A stretch of 64,000 nucleotides of DNA. It comes from Synechococcus sp. AG-673-B04. Lineage in GTDB: Bacteria > Cyanobacteriota > Cyanobacteriia > PCC-6307 > Cyanobiaceae. Below the pieces are notes generated by a model. It saw only the letters and a program-made list of their open reading frames with translations. It did not search any database and had not been told where the DNA came from. Positions 8,145-18,100 of this stretch are shown one piece after another; the first letter of the stretch is position 1, and each line of letters begins with the position of its first letter. The stretch lies in NCBI GenBank assembly GCA_003211235.1, contig QCTG01000001.1, positions 59,184-123,183 on the forward strand, given 5' to 3'. The position numbers and the translations under genes are program-made.

Positions 8145-9767
8145 ATGGCATCATTCCGTACTTCCCGACGCAACGTTCTCATTGGTGGCGCAGCAGCGGT
8201 CGCCAGTCAATCCGTACTAGCTGCATTTGGCAAAGGGCATCAGTCCACCAAAGACTCGCCTCATAAAGGCAATAACACTGAACAAAAAACAAGGGTTCAG
8301 GCTGTGGTGATCGGCAGCGGATTTGGTGGCGCTATCGCAGCCCATCGCCTCGGAGAAAAAGGAATCGAAACACTTGTGCTCGAGCGTGGACGACGGTGGA
8401 CCGTCGACGAGAAGCAGAATACTTTCTGCACCAATGAGAATCCTGATGGCCGCTCTGGTTGGCTGACAGACAAAGCACCAATCTTCAAACCAGTGAAGAT
8501 TGAAAAGGAAACGGGGATGATCGAAACGCTCAGCGAGGACGGAATCACCGTTTGGGCTTCCTGCGGCGTAGGAGGAGGATCGCTCGTATACAACACAGTT
8601 TTATTGCAGCCGACGCAAAAGAACTTCAATCGATGCTATCCAAAAGAAGTGAGCTACGAAGAAATGGATAAGGAATATTATCCACGCGTGATTGAGCTGA
8701 TGGAAGCCGGACCGATCCCCGACGATGTTCTTAATACTCCCTACTACAAAAATGCACGTCTCTGCAACGCTCTAATCCAGGCTGCAGGAGTACCATCCAA
8801 ACGCCTGAACGTTGGAACAAACTGGCACGTTGTTCGAAAAGAAATCAATGGAGCCCTGAAGCCAAGTGCCATTTCAGGCGAGATCTGGTACGGCTCTAAT
8901 AGCGGATACAAGAACAGCCTCGATAAAAATTATTTGAAATATGCTGAAGAAAGCGGAAACGTAAGTATTGAAGACCATGCAAATGTGACGGAAATCGCAG
9001 AAGACGGAAATGGTTTTATCGTCACATACAACAAAATAGATTCCAAAGGGAACATCCTATCTATTAAAAAAATAAAGACAGACAAGGTGTTCCTCGGCGC
9101 AGGGTCAATGGGAACAACATCCCTTTTGATGCGAGCCAAGCACAAAGGAACCTTACCGAAATTGAATGATGAAATTGGCAAGCACTGGGGTAACAACGGA
9201 GATACATTTGCAGTTTTTGCTGCTGGCGAAGAAACGAATTACAAGCAAGGCGGACCAGCCCATTTTCTTGGAGCTGACTACGACGAGAATCCATTTGGGC
9301 CCCAATCGATGATTGCATTCCCCATGTGGGTATCTCCCAAGAACTCCATCACGTTCCTTGGAATGTCGATACCTAAGCAAAGTGGCTACTGGGATTACGA
9401 CACCAAATCCGACAAAGCAACTCTGCACTGGGACGGCAAGAGTTCGGCCATGAAGGACCTAGTCGCTGGTATGGAACACACCTGCTCCAAATTTGAAGCA
9501 GTCAGAGACGCAGACCCACGAACAAGAAATAATGTTCCGGAAGCCATGCGCAAAACAAAAGCAGACGCCTCTGCGACAGCACACCCTTGTGGTGGGGCTG
9601 CAATGGGGAAAGCATGTGATTTGTACGGTCGAGTCAAAGGTTATAAAGGTCTGTACGTCACAGATGCTGCATTCATACCTTTGGCAACTGCAGCCACGAA
9701 CCCAGCTCTAACAATCGCAGCTTTTGCAGAACGATCTATGGATCATGTGATCAAGAACGATTTCTAA
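8145..9767 (+). CDS. Tat-exported GMC (cholesterol-oxidase-like) oxidoreductase
   Basis: The 540-residue protein starts with a twin-arginine signal (SRRNVLIGGAAAVASQSVLA). The FAD-binding motif VIGSGFGGAIAAHRLGEKGIE follows, then ASCGVGGGSLVYNTVLLQP. The C-terminal catalytic region contains HPCGGAAMG and, further on, TNPALTIAAFAER. In cholesterol oxidase and other GMC enzymes these His and Asn residues form the active site. The expected reaction is FAD-dependent oxidation of an alcohol (sterol, sugar or similar) in the periplasm, passing electrons to O2 or another acceptor; the substrate is unknown. It lies alone on this strand in the AT-rich island. Together with a lactonase-like and a multicopper oxidase gene it suggests an extracytoplasmic oxidation module (inference). 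Confidence 0.85.
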   Translation: MASFRTSRRNVLIGGAAAVASQSVLAAFGKGHQSTKDSPHKGNNTEQKTRVQAVVIGSGFGGAIAAHRLGEKGIETLVLERGRRWTVDEKQNTFCTNENPDGRSGWLTDKAPIFKPVKIEKETGMIETLSEDGITVWASCGVGGGSLVYNTVLLQPTQKNFNRCYPKEVSYEEMDKEYYPRVIELMEAGPIPDDVLNTPYYKNARLCNALIQAAGVPSKRLNVGTNWHVVRKEINGALKPSAISGEIWYGSNSGYKNSLDKNYLKYAEESGNVSIEDHANVTEIAEDGNGFIVTYNKIDSKGNILSIKKIKTDKVFLGAGSMGTTSLLMRAKHKGTLPKLNDEIGKHWGNNGDTFAVFAAGEETNYKQGGPAHFLGADYDENPFGPQSMIAFPMWVSPKNSITFLGMSIPKQSGYWDYDTKSDKATLHWDGKSSAMKDLVAGMEHTCSKFEAVRDADPRTRNNVPEAMRKTKADASATAHPCGGAAMGKACDLYGRVKGYKGLYVTDAAFIPLATAATNPALTIAAFAERSMDHVIKNDF

Positions 9768-10189
9768 GTCAATCGAGATGCTTCAGTATAAGCAAAACTT
9801 TTTTCAAACAGAAGCCCTAAGCAAAACAAATAAGGAAACAAGGAATATATCAACCTAAGAATTATCAACAATCAAACAGAAAGGATATAAGAAATGTTGG
9901 CTCCCTACGCAGATAATGCAAAGATATAAGGCACATATGCCTAAGCAGCATAACAAAAATCAACGAGAGCCAAAAAATCGCTAGCCCAAATGGGATTACA
10001 AAAGACTAAAACAAACCGGAAATGAAAGTAATTGCACGTATAAAGAAAAGATCAAAATTCAATAAACAGTATTGTCAAATAAATAATACGAGTTAAATAA
10101 AAATATCTCGATGGAAAAGGCTGCACGCATAGTATAAAAGAAAGAGAAGAACAGAGTTTTTACTTGGGACTCAATCGCACAATTTGGAA
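9768..10189. other. AT-rich intergenic stretch between convergent genes
   Basis: About 420 strongly A/T-rich bases separate the convergent GMC and DUF2808 genes. No ORF, RNA gene or clear terminator hairpin was recognised. Because it lies between two 3' ends it need not contain a promoter. Such a long spacer is unusual for this compact genome and marks the island. Confidence 0.55.
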
Positions 10190-10741
10190 CTAATTAACAC
10201 TAATAAGCCAGGAGCCAAGATATTTCTTAGAATTTACTTTGTCTAAGCCGGCCAGCAAATTAAATTGATAAAGACCACTGGAAATAGGATTAATCAAAGA
10301 AGCATAAAAAGCAATATCTTGATCTGCCGGAGGAGCATTTTTGAGACTTAAAACAACTGATTGCTTACCATCATCAAAAGCCGAAGCAAATGCTAGATCA
10401 TCAAGGCACTTAGTCTTTCTTACAAAACCTCCTCGTTGCATAGTACAAACTTTTAATGTTGCCGATTTAAAACGCTTATAAAAATCACGAGGAATGGTAA
10501 GCTCAAACTGCTGAGCACCTTTCTTAAGCTGTTCTTCTTTCTTGAGAACAAAATAGTATTCAGAACGATCTAGACGTTCCCCTGAGGTTCCGAAAAAATA
10601 AAGACGCTTAAAAGGGGACGATTGATCTGTACGAAACTGGAAAATTGGGGTAGTTGACTGGTACTGAGCTGAAATTGAAGGAGCAAAAACAACTGATGTA
10701 ACAACAGTGGTAAGCGTGATAAGTCGAGTGGTAAAAGACAT
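10190..10741 (-). CDS. Exported DUF2808-type protein
   Basis: The protein of about 183 residues (from the ATG at 10741) has a Sec signal peptide ending near VFAPSISAQ. The mature part has the layout of cyanobacterial DUF2808 proteins: beta-rich, with ...FELTIPRDFYKRFKSATLKVC and a C-terminal GLYQFNLLAGLDKVNSKKYL. The function of DUF2808 is unknown; members are exported. An upstream in-frame TTG at 10762 would add seven residues and is less likely. It lies 37 bases downstream of the porin gene on the same strand, so the two are probably co-transcribed. Confidence 0.7.
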   Translation of the reverse strand: MSFTTRLITLTTVVTSVVFAPSISAQYQSTTPIFQFRTDQSSPFKRLYFFGTSGERLDRSEYYFVLKKEEQLKKGAQQFELTIPRDFYKRFKSATLKVCTMQRGGFVRKTKCLDDLAFASAFDDGKQSVVLSLKNAPPADQDIAFYASLINPISSGLYQFNLLAGLDKVNSKKYLGSWLISVN

Positions 10742-10778
10742 AGAAGCTAGAGGAGAAACCAATTAAAAAAAGGAATAA

Positions 10779-13409
10779 TTAGAATTTCAAATATGTTCTA
10801 AATGTCATGCCCCAATCAGTCCCACCATCAGATAAACCATCGTGATTAGTGAGAAGAAAGACACCAGGTTGAACAGAAATATAATCGCTTAAATCCCAGT
10901 TAAACCATGTTTCAAAAGCGAAAGGTGGTTCATCAGTACCCCAAGCAGAGTCGTTCTCATAAATATAGGGGACATTACCAACAGCAACGCCAATTTTAGA
11001 ATCGTCAATGATCCAATCATCAATTATGAGTCCGGCCATCCAACTACGTGCTTTTGCTTGATCACCGGAATCAACCATCGACACTCCCAAAACTGAGCTG
11101 TCATATCTTGATGTGTACCAAATTTCATTGTAAGCCGCATTAAAGGAAATATTTTCATAGAACTGCCAACCGAATGAAAGACCAACTTGATTAATCTGAT
11201 CAGTATCGTAGTAGAACGGATTACAAGCAAGAGTGGTACCAACAAAGCAATTTAAAGTATCTCCATTACTGAATATATAGTTGAGTGATGCAATCACAGA
11301 TCCATCATCACTGGTGTAACCAAGCTGAACAGGAACTCGGAAGCGAGTATCACGACCAACTAATCCTTTTTGTTCGTAGGAATTGGTAACTGGATTGATG
11401 GCATCATTTGAATTAGCTAGATAGCCCGCACCGAAGCTGAGCTGCCCCCCTAAGAAGTCATCAGCAAGATTATTAGCAGTCAAACCGATACCCGATCCGA
11501 CATAATCATGCATACCGGCAGCCGTTGCAAAGAAGTAATTTTGTTGTTCAACTGGGTAAAAATTGCCATAACGAACTGGAAGGAAGTGATAATCCTTAAG
11601 GCGAGTTCCAATCCAAAAACTAGTGCTATCACTCACCGGTAGTTTCCACCAAAGCCGATCAAAAGTTAACTCCTGATTGTTATTCCCTCCAAAACCAAAT
11701 GCAAGGTTTGTTCCAGGAAAATTAGAACGGCTCCCATATGGCAAATAGTTACGATGACGTAGTGTTACACGCAACATATCAGGCCCCCACAAACTTGCCG
11801 TGAGGTTCAACTTGACATCATGGTTGAAAGTGTAGGCCCTCATGAAATTATTATTGATTTTAGTCGGATCAGATCCAGGCTCAGATTTAGCCAAACCACG
11901 TATAAAACGCTGAGCAGTATCTTCAGCCTGACGGCGCTGATCATTAGTCAACGAACCATATTCAGCAATCGCCAGATTCAGAAGATCATCATAAGCAGCT
12001 TTATTATCAACTAAACCACCAGGAGAAACAACATTATCACCCTTGGTTAATTTCGCTTTAATATTGGAAGGCACTTTCAGTTCTGTACCTTGGCTAAGAA
12101 CATCAACTTGACTGATATCAAGACCCAACTCAGGATTAATTGCTAGTAGCTTGGAAGCAGTTGTACCATACTTAAAGGCAATAGTGCTAATTGTTTCGCC
12201 AGATCCAACAACATAATTAATATCCATATTATCACGAACATTTTTGGCTCGGCGCGATGCATTGCCAAGATCTATAAGATTTTGTACGTCATTTCTTGAA
12301 AGAGAAATTCCACTAAGGGTGATTTCGTTTCCAAGATTATTGATCTTGAAATCATTAGCATCGACTTGGTCACCAAATTCGACAGAATTCTTTAGACCAC
12401 CCGTGCCGACATTGGGCACCATGGGTAATCCTTGGAAGTCGACAGTAAGCTGCTTTGCTGAACCATAATCCAATGTTCTTGGATTGGATTTATCGTAATT
12501 GGGATCACTTTTATCAGTAATGACAAGATCACCACCGTTAGGGAGAGTGTTGAAACGGACTTTGCCCCCTGTCCAACTCGATGCCATCGCATAACTTTCA
12601 GCAGTCTTACGATTTACGGGGTCAAGGCCATTTGGAGGAAATGTACTTTGACTCTGGCCTGAAAAATAATAACGATATGCTTTACCTCCTGCACGGTTGT
12701 TAGCGCCAGTTACTTGCAGAGGAGTGTCAGAAAAAGATTGATTACTGAAATCACGGTTCGCACTCGACAAATCAGATTTCCACAAATATGTACCAGCGCT
12801 GTCTTCATCTCCATCTACTCCCCCATAAAGCAAATTAGCTGAACCATTGAAAGTAATTGTTGGCTTAAATACAGGAGAAACTCCGTCAGGGATCTCATCA
12901 ACAGAGGCAATGTCTACGATAGTTTCATTCAGCTGACCTTTGAGAGTATTTACTTCATTGGTGAGATCATCTACGGTTTGAACTAGCTCTTGTTCCCGTT
13001 GTTGAGCTAATGAGGCACTAAAGTTCGCCTCCGATTCAAGTTGATCGACTTTACTCCTTAGGGTATTAATTTGTTGTTGAAGCATCTCCAAAGTCAAAGG
13101 CTTTGATTGTGCAACCAAAAGTAGAGATGTATCTGCAACAGTTTGATTGAGTGTTTGAAGTTGCTTCCTAAGCTCAGGAGTGATAGTTTTACTACTGAGA
13201 CATGTATCAAGCAGGGATTGATTAACCTGATCAAGCGATTGAGCGAGGGCTTTACAACGGTCAAGTAGATCCAATTGCTTTGAATCTTGCCCCATCACAG
13301 GAGAGGATGTCGCCAGAAGAGACCTAGGGAATCGTTCTGCCCGTACTGACTGATTGCCAGAGAGAATGGCTGTCCCTGCAATGGCAAGTAAATACAGCGA
13401 GATTCTCAT
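10779..13409 (-). CDS. Outer-membrane porin-like protein with coiled coil and internal LysM domain
   Basis: An 876-residue exported protein. A signal peptide (about residues 1-24) is followed by a long coiled-coil region (about 45-165, with LTLEMLQQQINTLRSKVDQL). A LysM domain lies near residues 398-450 (YVVGSGETISTIAFKYGTTASKLLAINP). The C-terminal 330 residues look like a beta barrel of the cyanobacterial porin type: alternating aromatic/polar strands, FWIGTRLKDYHFLPVRYGNF, NQVGLSFGWQFYENISFNAAYNE, and a terminal aromatic (TYLKF). The usual cyanobacterial porin (one lies at 24.5-26 kb) has an N-terminal SLH domain; none is seen here. I infer that LysM provides peptidoglycan attachment instead. 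It lies downstream of a terminator that separates it from the SRPBCC gene. Confidence 0.75.
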   Translation of the reverse strand: MRISLYLLAIAGTAILSGNQSVRAERFPRSLLATSSPVMGQDSKQLDLLDRCKALAQSLDQVNQSLLDTCLSSKTITPELRKQLQTLNQTVADTSLLLVAQSKPLTLEMLQQQINTLRSKVDQLESEANFSASLAQQREQELVQTVDDLTNEVNTLKGQLNETIVDIASVDEIPDGVSPVFKPTITFNGSANLLYGGVDGDEDSAGTYLWKSDLSSANRDFSNQSFSDTPLQVTGANNRAGGKAYRYYFSGQSQSTFPPNGLDPVNRKTAESYAMASSWTGGKVRFNTLPNGGDLVITDKSDPNYDKSNPRTLDYGSAKQLTVDFQGLPMVPNVGTGGLKNSVEFGDQVDANDFKINNLGNEITLSGISLSRNDVQNLIDLGNASRRAKNVRDNMDINYVVGSGETISTIAFKYGTTASKLLAINPELGLDISQVDVLSQGTELKVPSNIKAKLTKGDNVVSPGGLVDNKAAYDDLLNLAIAEYGSLTNDQRRQAEDTAQRFIRGLAKSEPGSDPTKINNNFMRAYTFNHDVKLNLTASLWGPDMLRVTLRHRNYLPYGSRSNFPGTNLAFGFGGNNNQELTFDRLWWKLPVSDSTSFWIGTRLKDYHFLPVRYGNFYPVEQQNYFFATAAGMHDYVGSGIGLTANNLADDFLGGQLSFGAGYLANSNDAINPVTNSYEQKGLVGRDTRFRVPVQLGYTSDDGSVIASLNYIFSNGDTLNCFVGTTLACNPFYYDTDQINQVGLSFGWQFYENISFNAAYNEIWYTSRYDSSVLGVSMVDSGDQAKARSWMAGLIIDDWIIDDSKIGVAVGNVPYIYENDSAWGTDEPPFAFETWFNWDLSDYISVQPGVFLLTNHDGLSDGGTDWGMTFRTYLKF

Positions 13410-13452
13410 TGGCCATAAAAATTTAAATCTATTTTAAACGCTGCACGCAAAA

Positions 13453-13473
13453 AAAGGTCCTTTGCGGACCTTT
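13453..13473 (-). terminator. Rho-independent terminator, possibly bidirectional
   Basis: The hairpin AAAGGTCC / GGACCTTT has a five-base loop and is flanked by an A-run on the left (about seven A) and TTTATTT on the right. On the minus strand the A-run becomes a T-tract, ending the SMP-30/SRPBCC transcript before the porin gene. Confidence 0.75.
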
Positions 13474-13512
13474 ATTTGCAAATCAAAATGCTAAGGGAAT
13501 CTTAAATGCAGT

Positions 13513-14061
13513 TCACTGCTCAACCTTATTTTTCAAGTCAGTTAATACTGACTCAAAGGCGTTGAGAAAACGACCCTTGAGGTTTTCAGCATCCTTTGCC
13601 TGAGCAGGCTTAAATCTCATTGTAGTCCCCCATGTAGCAAGGCACTGCTGACGACTATTTAAGTCAATTAATCTCACCTGATTGACCGTTTCCTTGACCG
13701 GGCCATTTTTAACGTGACTATATGCAAGAGTATAACCTGAGGGATCAAAAAGAATCAATTTCTCATCGAAGATTACACCACTACCGGAACGCGTCAATTC
13801 ACGAATAGCACCGACCTGCTTCATCGGCCCTGACTTATGAACACTTGCAGAAAAACCCGAATACCAATTAGATATACCGTCAAAGTCAGAAACGACATCC
13901 CACACAACAGCACATGACCTGTTGATAACAATTGAATGTGCAACTTGGTGGATAGGAATCATATTAATAGCATCGGTTGCATGCGCATTTTGCGCAGCCA
14001 AACCATAGAGGGATAACGAAGAAAATACCCAGAATCTCAAAAAGAAAGAATTGATTTTCAT
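13513..14061 (-). CDS. Exported SRPBCC-family protein
   Basis: The 182-residue protein has a Sec signal peptide (hydrophobic core FWVFSSLSLYGLAAQ, cleavage near NAHATDA). The following SRPBCC domain contains HSIVINRSCAVVWDVVSDFDGISNWYSGF and a long C-terminal helix (AENLKGRFLNAFESVLTDLK). SRPBCC domains form a deep cavity for hydrophobic ligands; export of one is less common and suggests binding a lipid-like or aromatic compound in the periplasm (inference). It is 27 bases downstream of the SMP-30-like gene and ends before a strong terminator, so the two form one operon. Confidence 0.75.
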   Translation of the reverse strand: MKINSFFLRFWVFSSLSLYGLAAQNAHATDAINMIPIHQVAHSIVINRSCAVVWDVVSDFDGISNWYSGFSASVHKSGPMKQVGAIRELTRSGSGVIFDEKLILFDPSGYTLAYSHVKNGPVKETVNQVRLIDLNSRQQCLATWGTTMRFKPAQAKDAENLKGRFLNAFESVLTDLKNKVEQ

Positions 14062-14088
14062 GACTGGTATAGAATGATTAGTAGTGGT

Positions 14089-15039
14089 CTACTTCAAGGT
14101 AATTGTGTAAACTTTGTCCGCCGAAGTCGCTAAAACAAGCTTGTTGTCACTGCCACCAAATGAGAGATTAGCAACATGGTTCGGGAAAGGTATAGCACAA
14201 TTCATCGTGCCATCAGCTTCCAAAACATTAACGCCACCTTTACCAGTCGCCCAAATTTTATTGTCCGTCGCTACACGCAAGCCGTCAGGTCCATGACCTT
14301 CCCCCCCTCCTGCAATAGGGGCAAGCTCAGCTAGCTTCACCGCCTCAACAGGATTACCGTTATAAGAATCTAAGTTGATCGAGTACAAAGTGTTGGTTCC
14401 GGTATCTGACACTATCAGAGATTTCTGATCATTAGTTATAGCGATACCATTGGGTGTAGAAAGTTCATTGTTGACTAAATCAAGAGAACCATTACTCAAG
14501 CGGAATACCCCTGCATATCCAAGAGACGATTCTGCCTTTTCAGGTCCAAATCCCTGAATACCAAACATAGGATCAGTAAAGAAAATAGAATTGTCACGCG
14601 CTACAGCAACATCATTAGGACTATTAAGTTTTTTCCCCTGATAAGTATCTGACATCAAAGCAAATTCAGTACCATCGCCCATGACAGAATCGAGGGTTCT
14701 ATCATGCTGCGCGACGATAAACGAGCCATCATTTTTAACAGCATGACCATTTGGGAAACCAGCATTTTCACGAAGAGTTGTCAGATCTCCAGAAGGAGAG
14801 ATGGCATACTCCGTATCCCCCATTACATCACTGAAAATCCATCGCCCTCTGTTAGCATCCCAAGCTGGACCCTCTGTCCACTTAAAGCCATCCTTCAGAA
14901 CTTGCACACTTTGAACAATGTCGTTACAAGTTCCAACACTTAAACTATTACTTTGAGATGAGCCTTGGCCTTGAGCAGATCCGGCCTGCAAAACAGCGAA
15001 GGTAATGGCAAAACCGATTTTGATAGGGGTCAGGCGCAC
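14089..15039 (-). CDS. Exported SMP-30/gluconolactonase-like beta-propeller
   Basis: The 316-residue protein has an N-terminal signal peptide (FAITFAVLQAGSAQG). The SMP-30/LRE propeller follows: FKWTEGPAWDANRGRWIFSD, KKLNSPNDVAVARDNSIFFTDP, LSTPNGIAITNDQKSLIVSDTG and GHGPDGLRVATDNKIWATGKG. These contain the Glu, Asn and Asp residues that bind the catalytic Ca/Zn in this family. The usual activity is lactone hydrolysis. Next to a GMC oxidase, which in this superfamily can make lactones from sugars, a two-step oxidation/hydrolysis is possible, but this is inference. It heads a two-gene operon with the SRPBCC gene and is divergent from the multicopper oxidase gene across 156 bases. Confidence 0.82.
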   Translation of the reverse strand: MRLTPIKIGFAITFAVLQAGSAQGQGSSQSNSLSVGTCNDIVQSVQVLKDGFKWTEGPAWDANRGRWIFSDVMGDTEYAISPSGDLTTLRENAGFPNGHAVKNDGSFIVAQHDRTLDSVMGDGTEFALMSDTYQGKKLNSPNDVAVARDNSIFFTDPMFGIQGFGPEKAESSLGYAGVFRLSNGSLDLVNNELSTPNGIAITNDQKSLIVSDTGTNTLYSINLDSYNGNPVEAVKLAELAPIAGGGEGHGPDGLRVATDNKIWATGKGGVNVLEADGTMNCAIPFPNHVANLSFGGSDNKLVLATSADKVYTITLK

Positions 15040-15195
15040 GAGAACATTTGAATATATACCTCACTTTAATGATGCGAGCCGTGGGAAGCATAAAGAAAAA
15101 ATTAAAGGAATTTCGCAAAATTAGGCGTATTTGCTAACAAGATGATCACACAGAAAACAGGCTGCTAAGATCTTGATATTTGATATTGTCAGCAC

Positions 15196-18100
15196 ATGAC
15201 ACCGTTTGATAAACGAGGTGGATATTTCCCCGAATATCTCGTTTATGACGGTGGACCTCTTGATGAAGATGGATTGCAGAATGGAGTAGTTACCTACACA
15301 ACGTACTGGGGCACTGGGCCTCTTGAGATTGAGGGCGTCGGAGAGCACATAAAGTTGAATCTGGGACAGGAAGTGCCTGAGGGCGTTCCTGATCTTGTTT
15401 ATTCACATTTTGATAGTAAAAACGCAAATGCCGATATTGCCTCACACATTCTTCTATATACATACGGTCATCGAGATGCGGAAACTGGGGTCATCGAACC
15501 TATCTCGCCTGGCGCTCACTTGCACGTCAATCCCGGAGAGACTCTCAAACTGAATGTTGTTTTTGGCTATGAGAATGAAGATTTTGACATTCGTACCCTA
15601 GCCAAGCAGCCACGTCTAAGTGTAGGTGGTGTTGGTTACACACAATCAGGAGCATCAGGCTCCACCAATGTTCATTTTCATGGTACAAACGTTGTCTCTG
15701 ATGGTTACGGTGACAATGTAAAAGTTGAATTCACAGATGACTGGGAACAAGTCATCAAGATCCCAAAATCCCATCATTTGGGATTATCTTGGTGGCATCC
15801 GCATTTTCACGGATCGGCTAATTCTCAGGTTTATGGAGGAGCTTTTGCTAATCTCTCCATAGGTGATCCTCTCGAATACCTTGGTGAGGAATTTAAAGAT
15901 GCTCGTCGTAGCTATATAGGAATTAAAAATTTTAATTTTAACTACAGTCAAGAAACAGGTCGATATGAGTTAGCAACAAGCCCCTTCACTCCAGAAAGTA
16001 CCGCACAAAATGTTTATCTATTAAATGGTGAATACAAACCAGAAAAAGAAGGTTACAGCACAGGTGAGTGGAACGCATTTTCATTTATCAACTACTCGAG
16101 CAACAGTTTTTATAACGTAAAGATCGTTCGTGCAATTGACGGGACGACTTTTGACGTGGATGATTCAAGCACATGGGAATCAATCGATACATATTTATAT
16201 GCAAGAGATGGATATCAATCAAACTCGATTACAAAAACGCGTACGGGTAACAACAACTCAATCCTGAATGGCTTGCAGATTGAAGACCCTGTTAATGGAA
16301 AATTCCAACCTTTACCTGCACCTTCACTAGATAATAATCACTTTTTATCACCAGCCAAACGGCATGAAATTCTAACCTATTTTGAGGATCCAGGTGAGTA
16401 TAAAATTATTTCTGAAGCTTGGACCGGTGCAGGGTTGCGCGCTGGTGGTTGGATTTGGCCCAATATCGAATTAGGAACAATTGTTGTTGAGGGTGATAAA
16501 GCAAGAACTCCCGAGCGTCTTCCTACAGACGTCGTGCCTGAGAAATCATCTCCTGCAATTAACGATGATCTTTCTAGATACGAACCTCTTCAAGTACGTC
16601 GAATTACATGGTCGGGCAATCTATTTGTAGAAGGTGCAAATCGCTACGCAAAGATCAATGGTGGTCTATATAATTCATCAGAAACATTACCTAACAATCA
16701 ACCCAATCGTTATGGTGGTTATCCAACACCATTTTTACTGAACGACAATATACTTCCATACAATCCTGCTCTAATCACACAGCTTGACACACTTGAATAT
16801 TGGGACCATGAGCAGTGGGCTTCCGAGCAACATCCGTTTCATCCACACCAAAACCATTTTCAGAGTGTCAACCCAGAATTAACCAACAATATAGGCAACA
16901 GAGAGAAAGTTAGCTCTTCTAGTCCGATCCAAAAATCAAAGGAAGTAACCTCAACAATACAGCTTTTCATAGCCTATCTTGGAAGATTTCCGGATGCCAA
17001 TGAACTTTCGCGAGAAGCAAAACGTTTAAAAAAATCTGGGAATGAACAATCGCTTGTTCAACGCCTCAGCGCAGGCAAGTATAAAGATGAATTCGAAAAT
17101 TTCTACCAAAACTATTACGATAGCAATCGAGATATTGATCTTCAAATTGCTGATGGGGCATACTATACAATCACTAGATCAAATATTTATAATCCTGAAA
17201 ATACATTCTATTGGGCTTCAGAACTGAATCGCGTCGGAATCAATGCATTCCCAGAACTAATGTTAAACCACTTTCGTGAAGGTGGGAATCAAACTCCAGC
17301 AGACTTCGAAGCGCAAGCTCGACTGTCTAACGTTGCAGATATGGGCTTGTATGCCATTAATCAAATCGCAACAAGAGAAGACCGACCCCTCGAAACTGCT
17401 GCAACCGCACTATTACGCGTTCTCAATCAACAGATTACTGCTGATACATCGACAAACCCCGATCTTGAGCAAGTGATCCAAGATGCTCTTGATTTTGATC
17501 ACTCTAATCAGGATAACGGAGAAGGATTTTTTGGATCAGATTTCAGGCAAGACACCATCGCACTCCAGTCTGCACTTCCAAATACTCAGTCATACTCCCT
17601 TCCCAGTAGTAATCGCTATCCAGCACCGGCCAACTACAACGAGTGGGAACCGTCAAGGATGACCACAGCAACAATTTATGAGAACTTTACGGGAGGGTAT
17701 ATGCAGCACTGCCATATCCTTCCCCACGAAGATAGTGGACAAGGCTTTTTAATTAAAACAATCGACAATCTAGATCGCACATGGACAGCCGACCGTTCTA
17801 GTTTCGCACCCGGTGAGGATGTAATTATCAAGAAAGCATCAGACTACCAAGAAGTCGTCTTGCCATTAGCCAACGATATTGGGCATGAACTGAGCTTTGG
17901 AGACGTAAATAAAGATGGCTTTGTCGATATTGTGGTTGGTTTTGGCGAAGGTGGAAGCGACTTAATCAGAATATTCAGTGGACGTGATTTAACGCTGATG
18001 AATGAATTTAATGCCTTCCCCGGAGAAAAGAATTGGGACTCTGGTGTCAATTTGGGCGTCGGTGATATGACCGGGGACGCACTTAAAGATGTAGTCATCG

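Noticed and set aside
15121..15348. 75-residue minus-strand ORF opposite the multicopper oxidase start
   Set aside because: Overlaps the well-supported oxidase N-terminus and the SMP-30 promoter region; no recognisable pattern.
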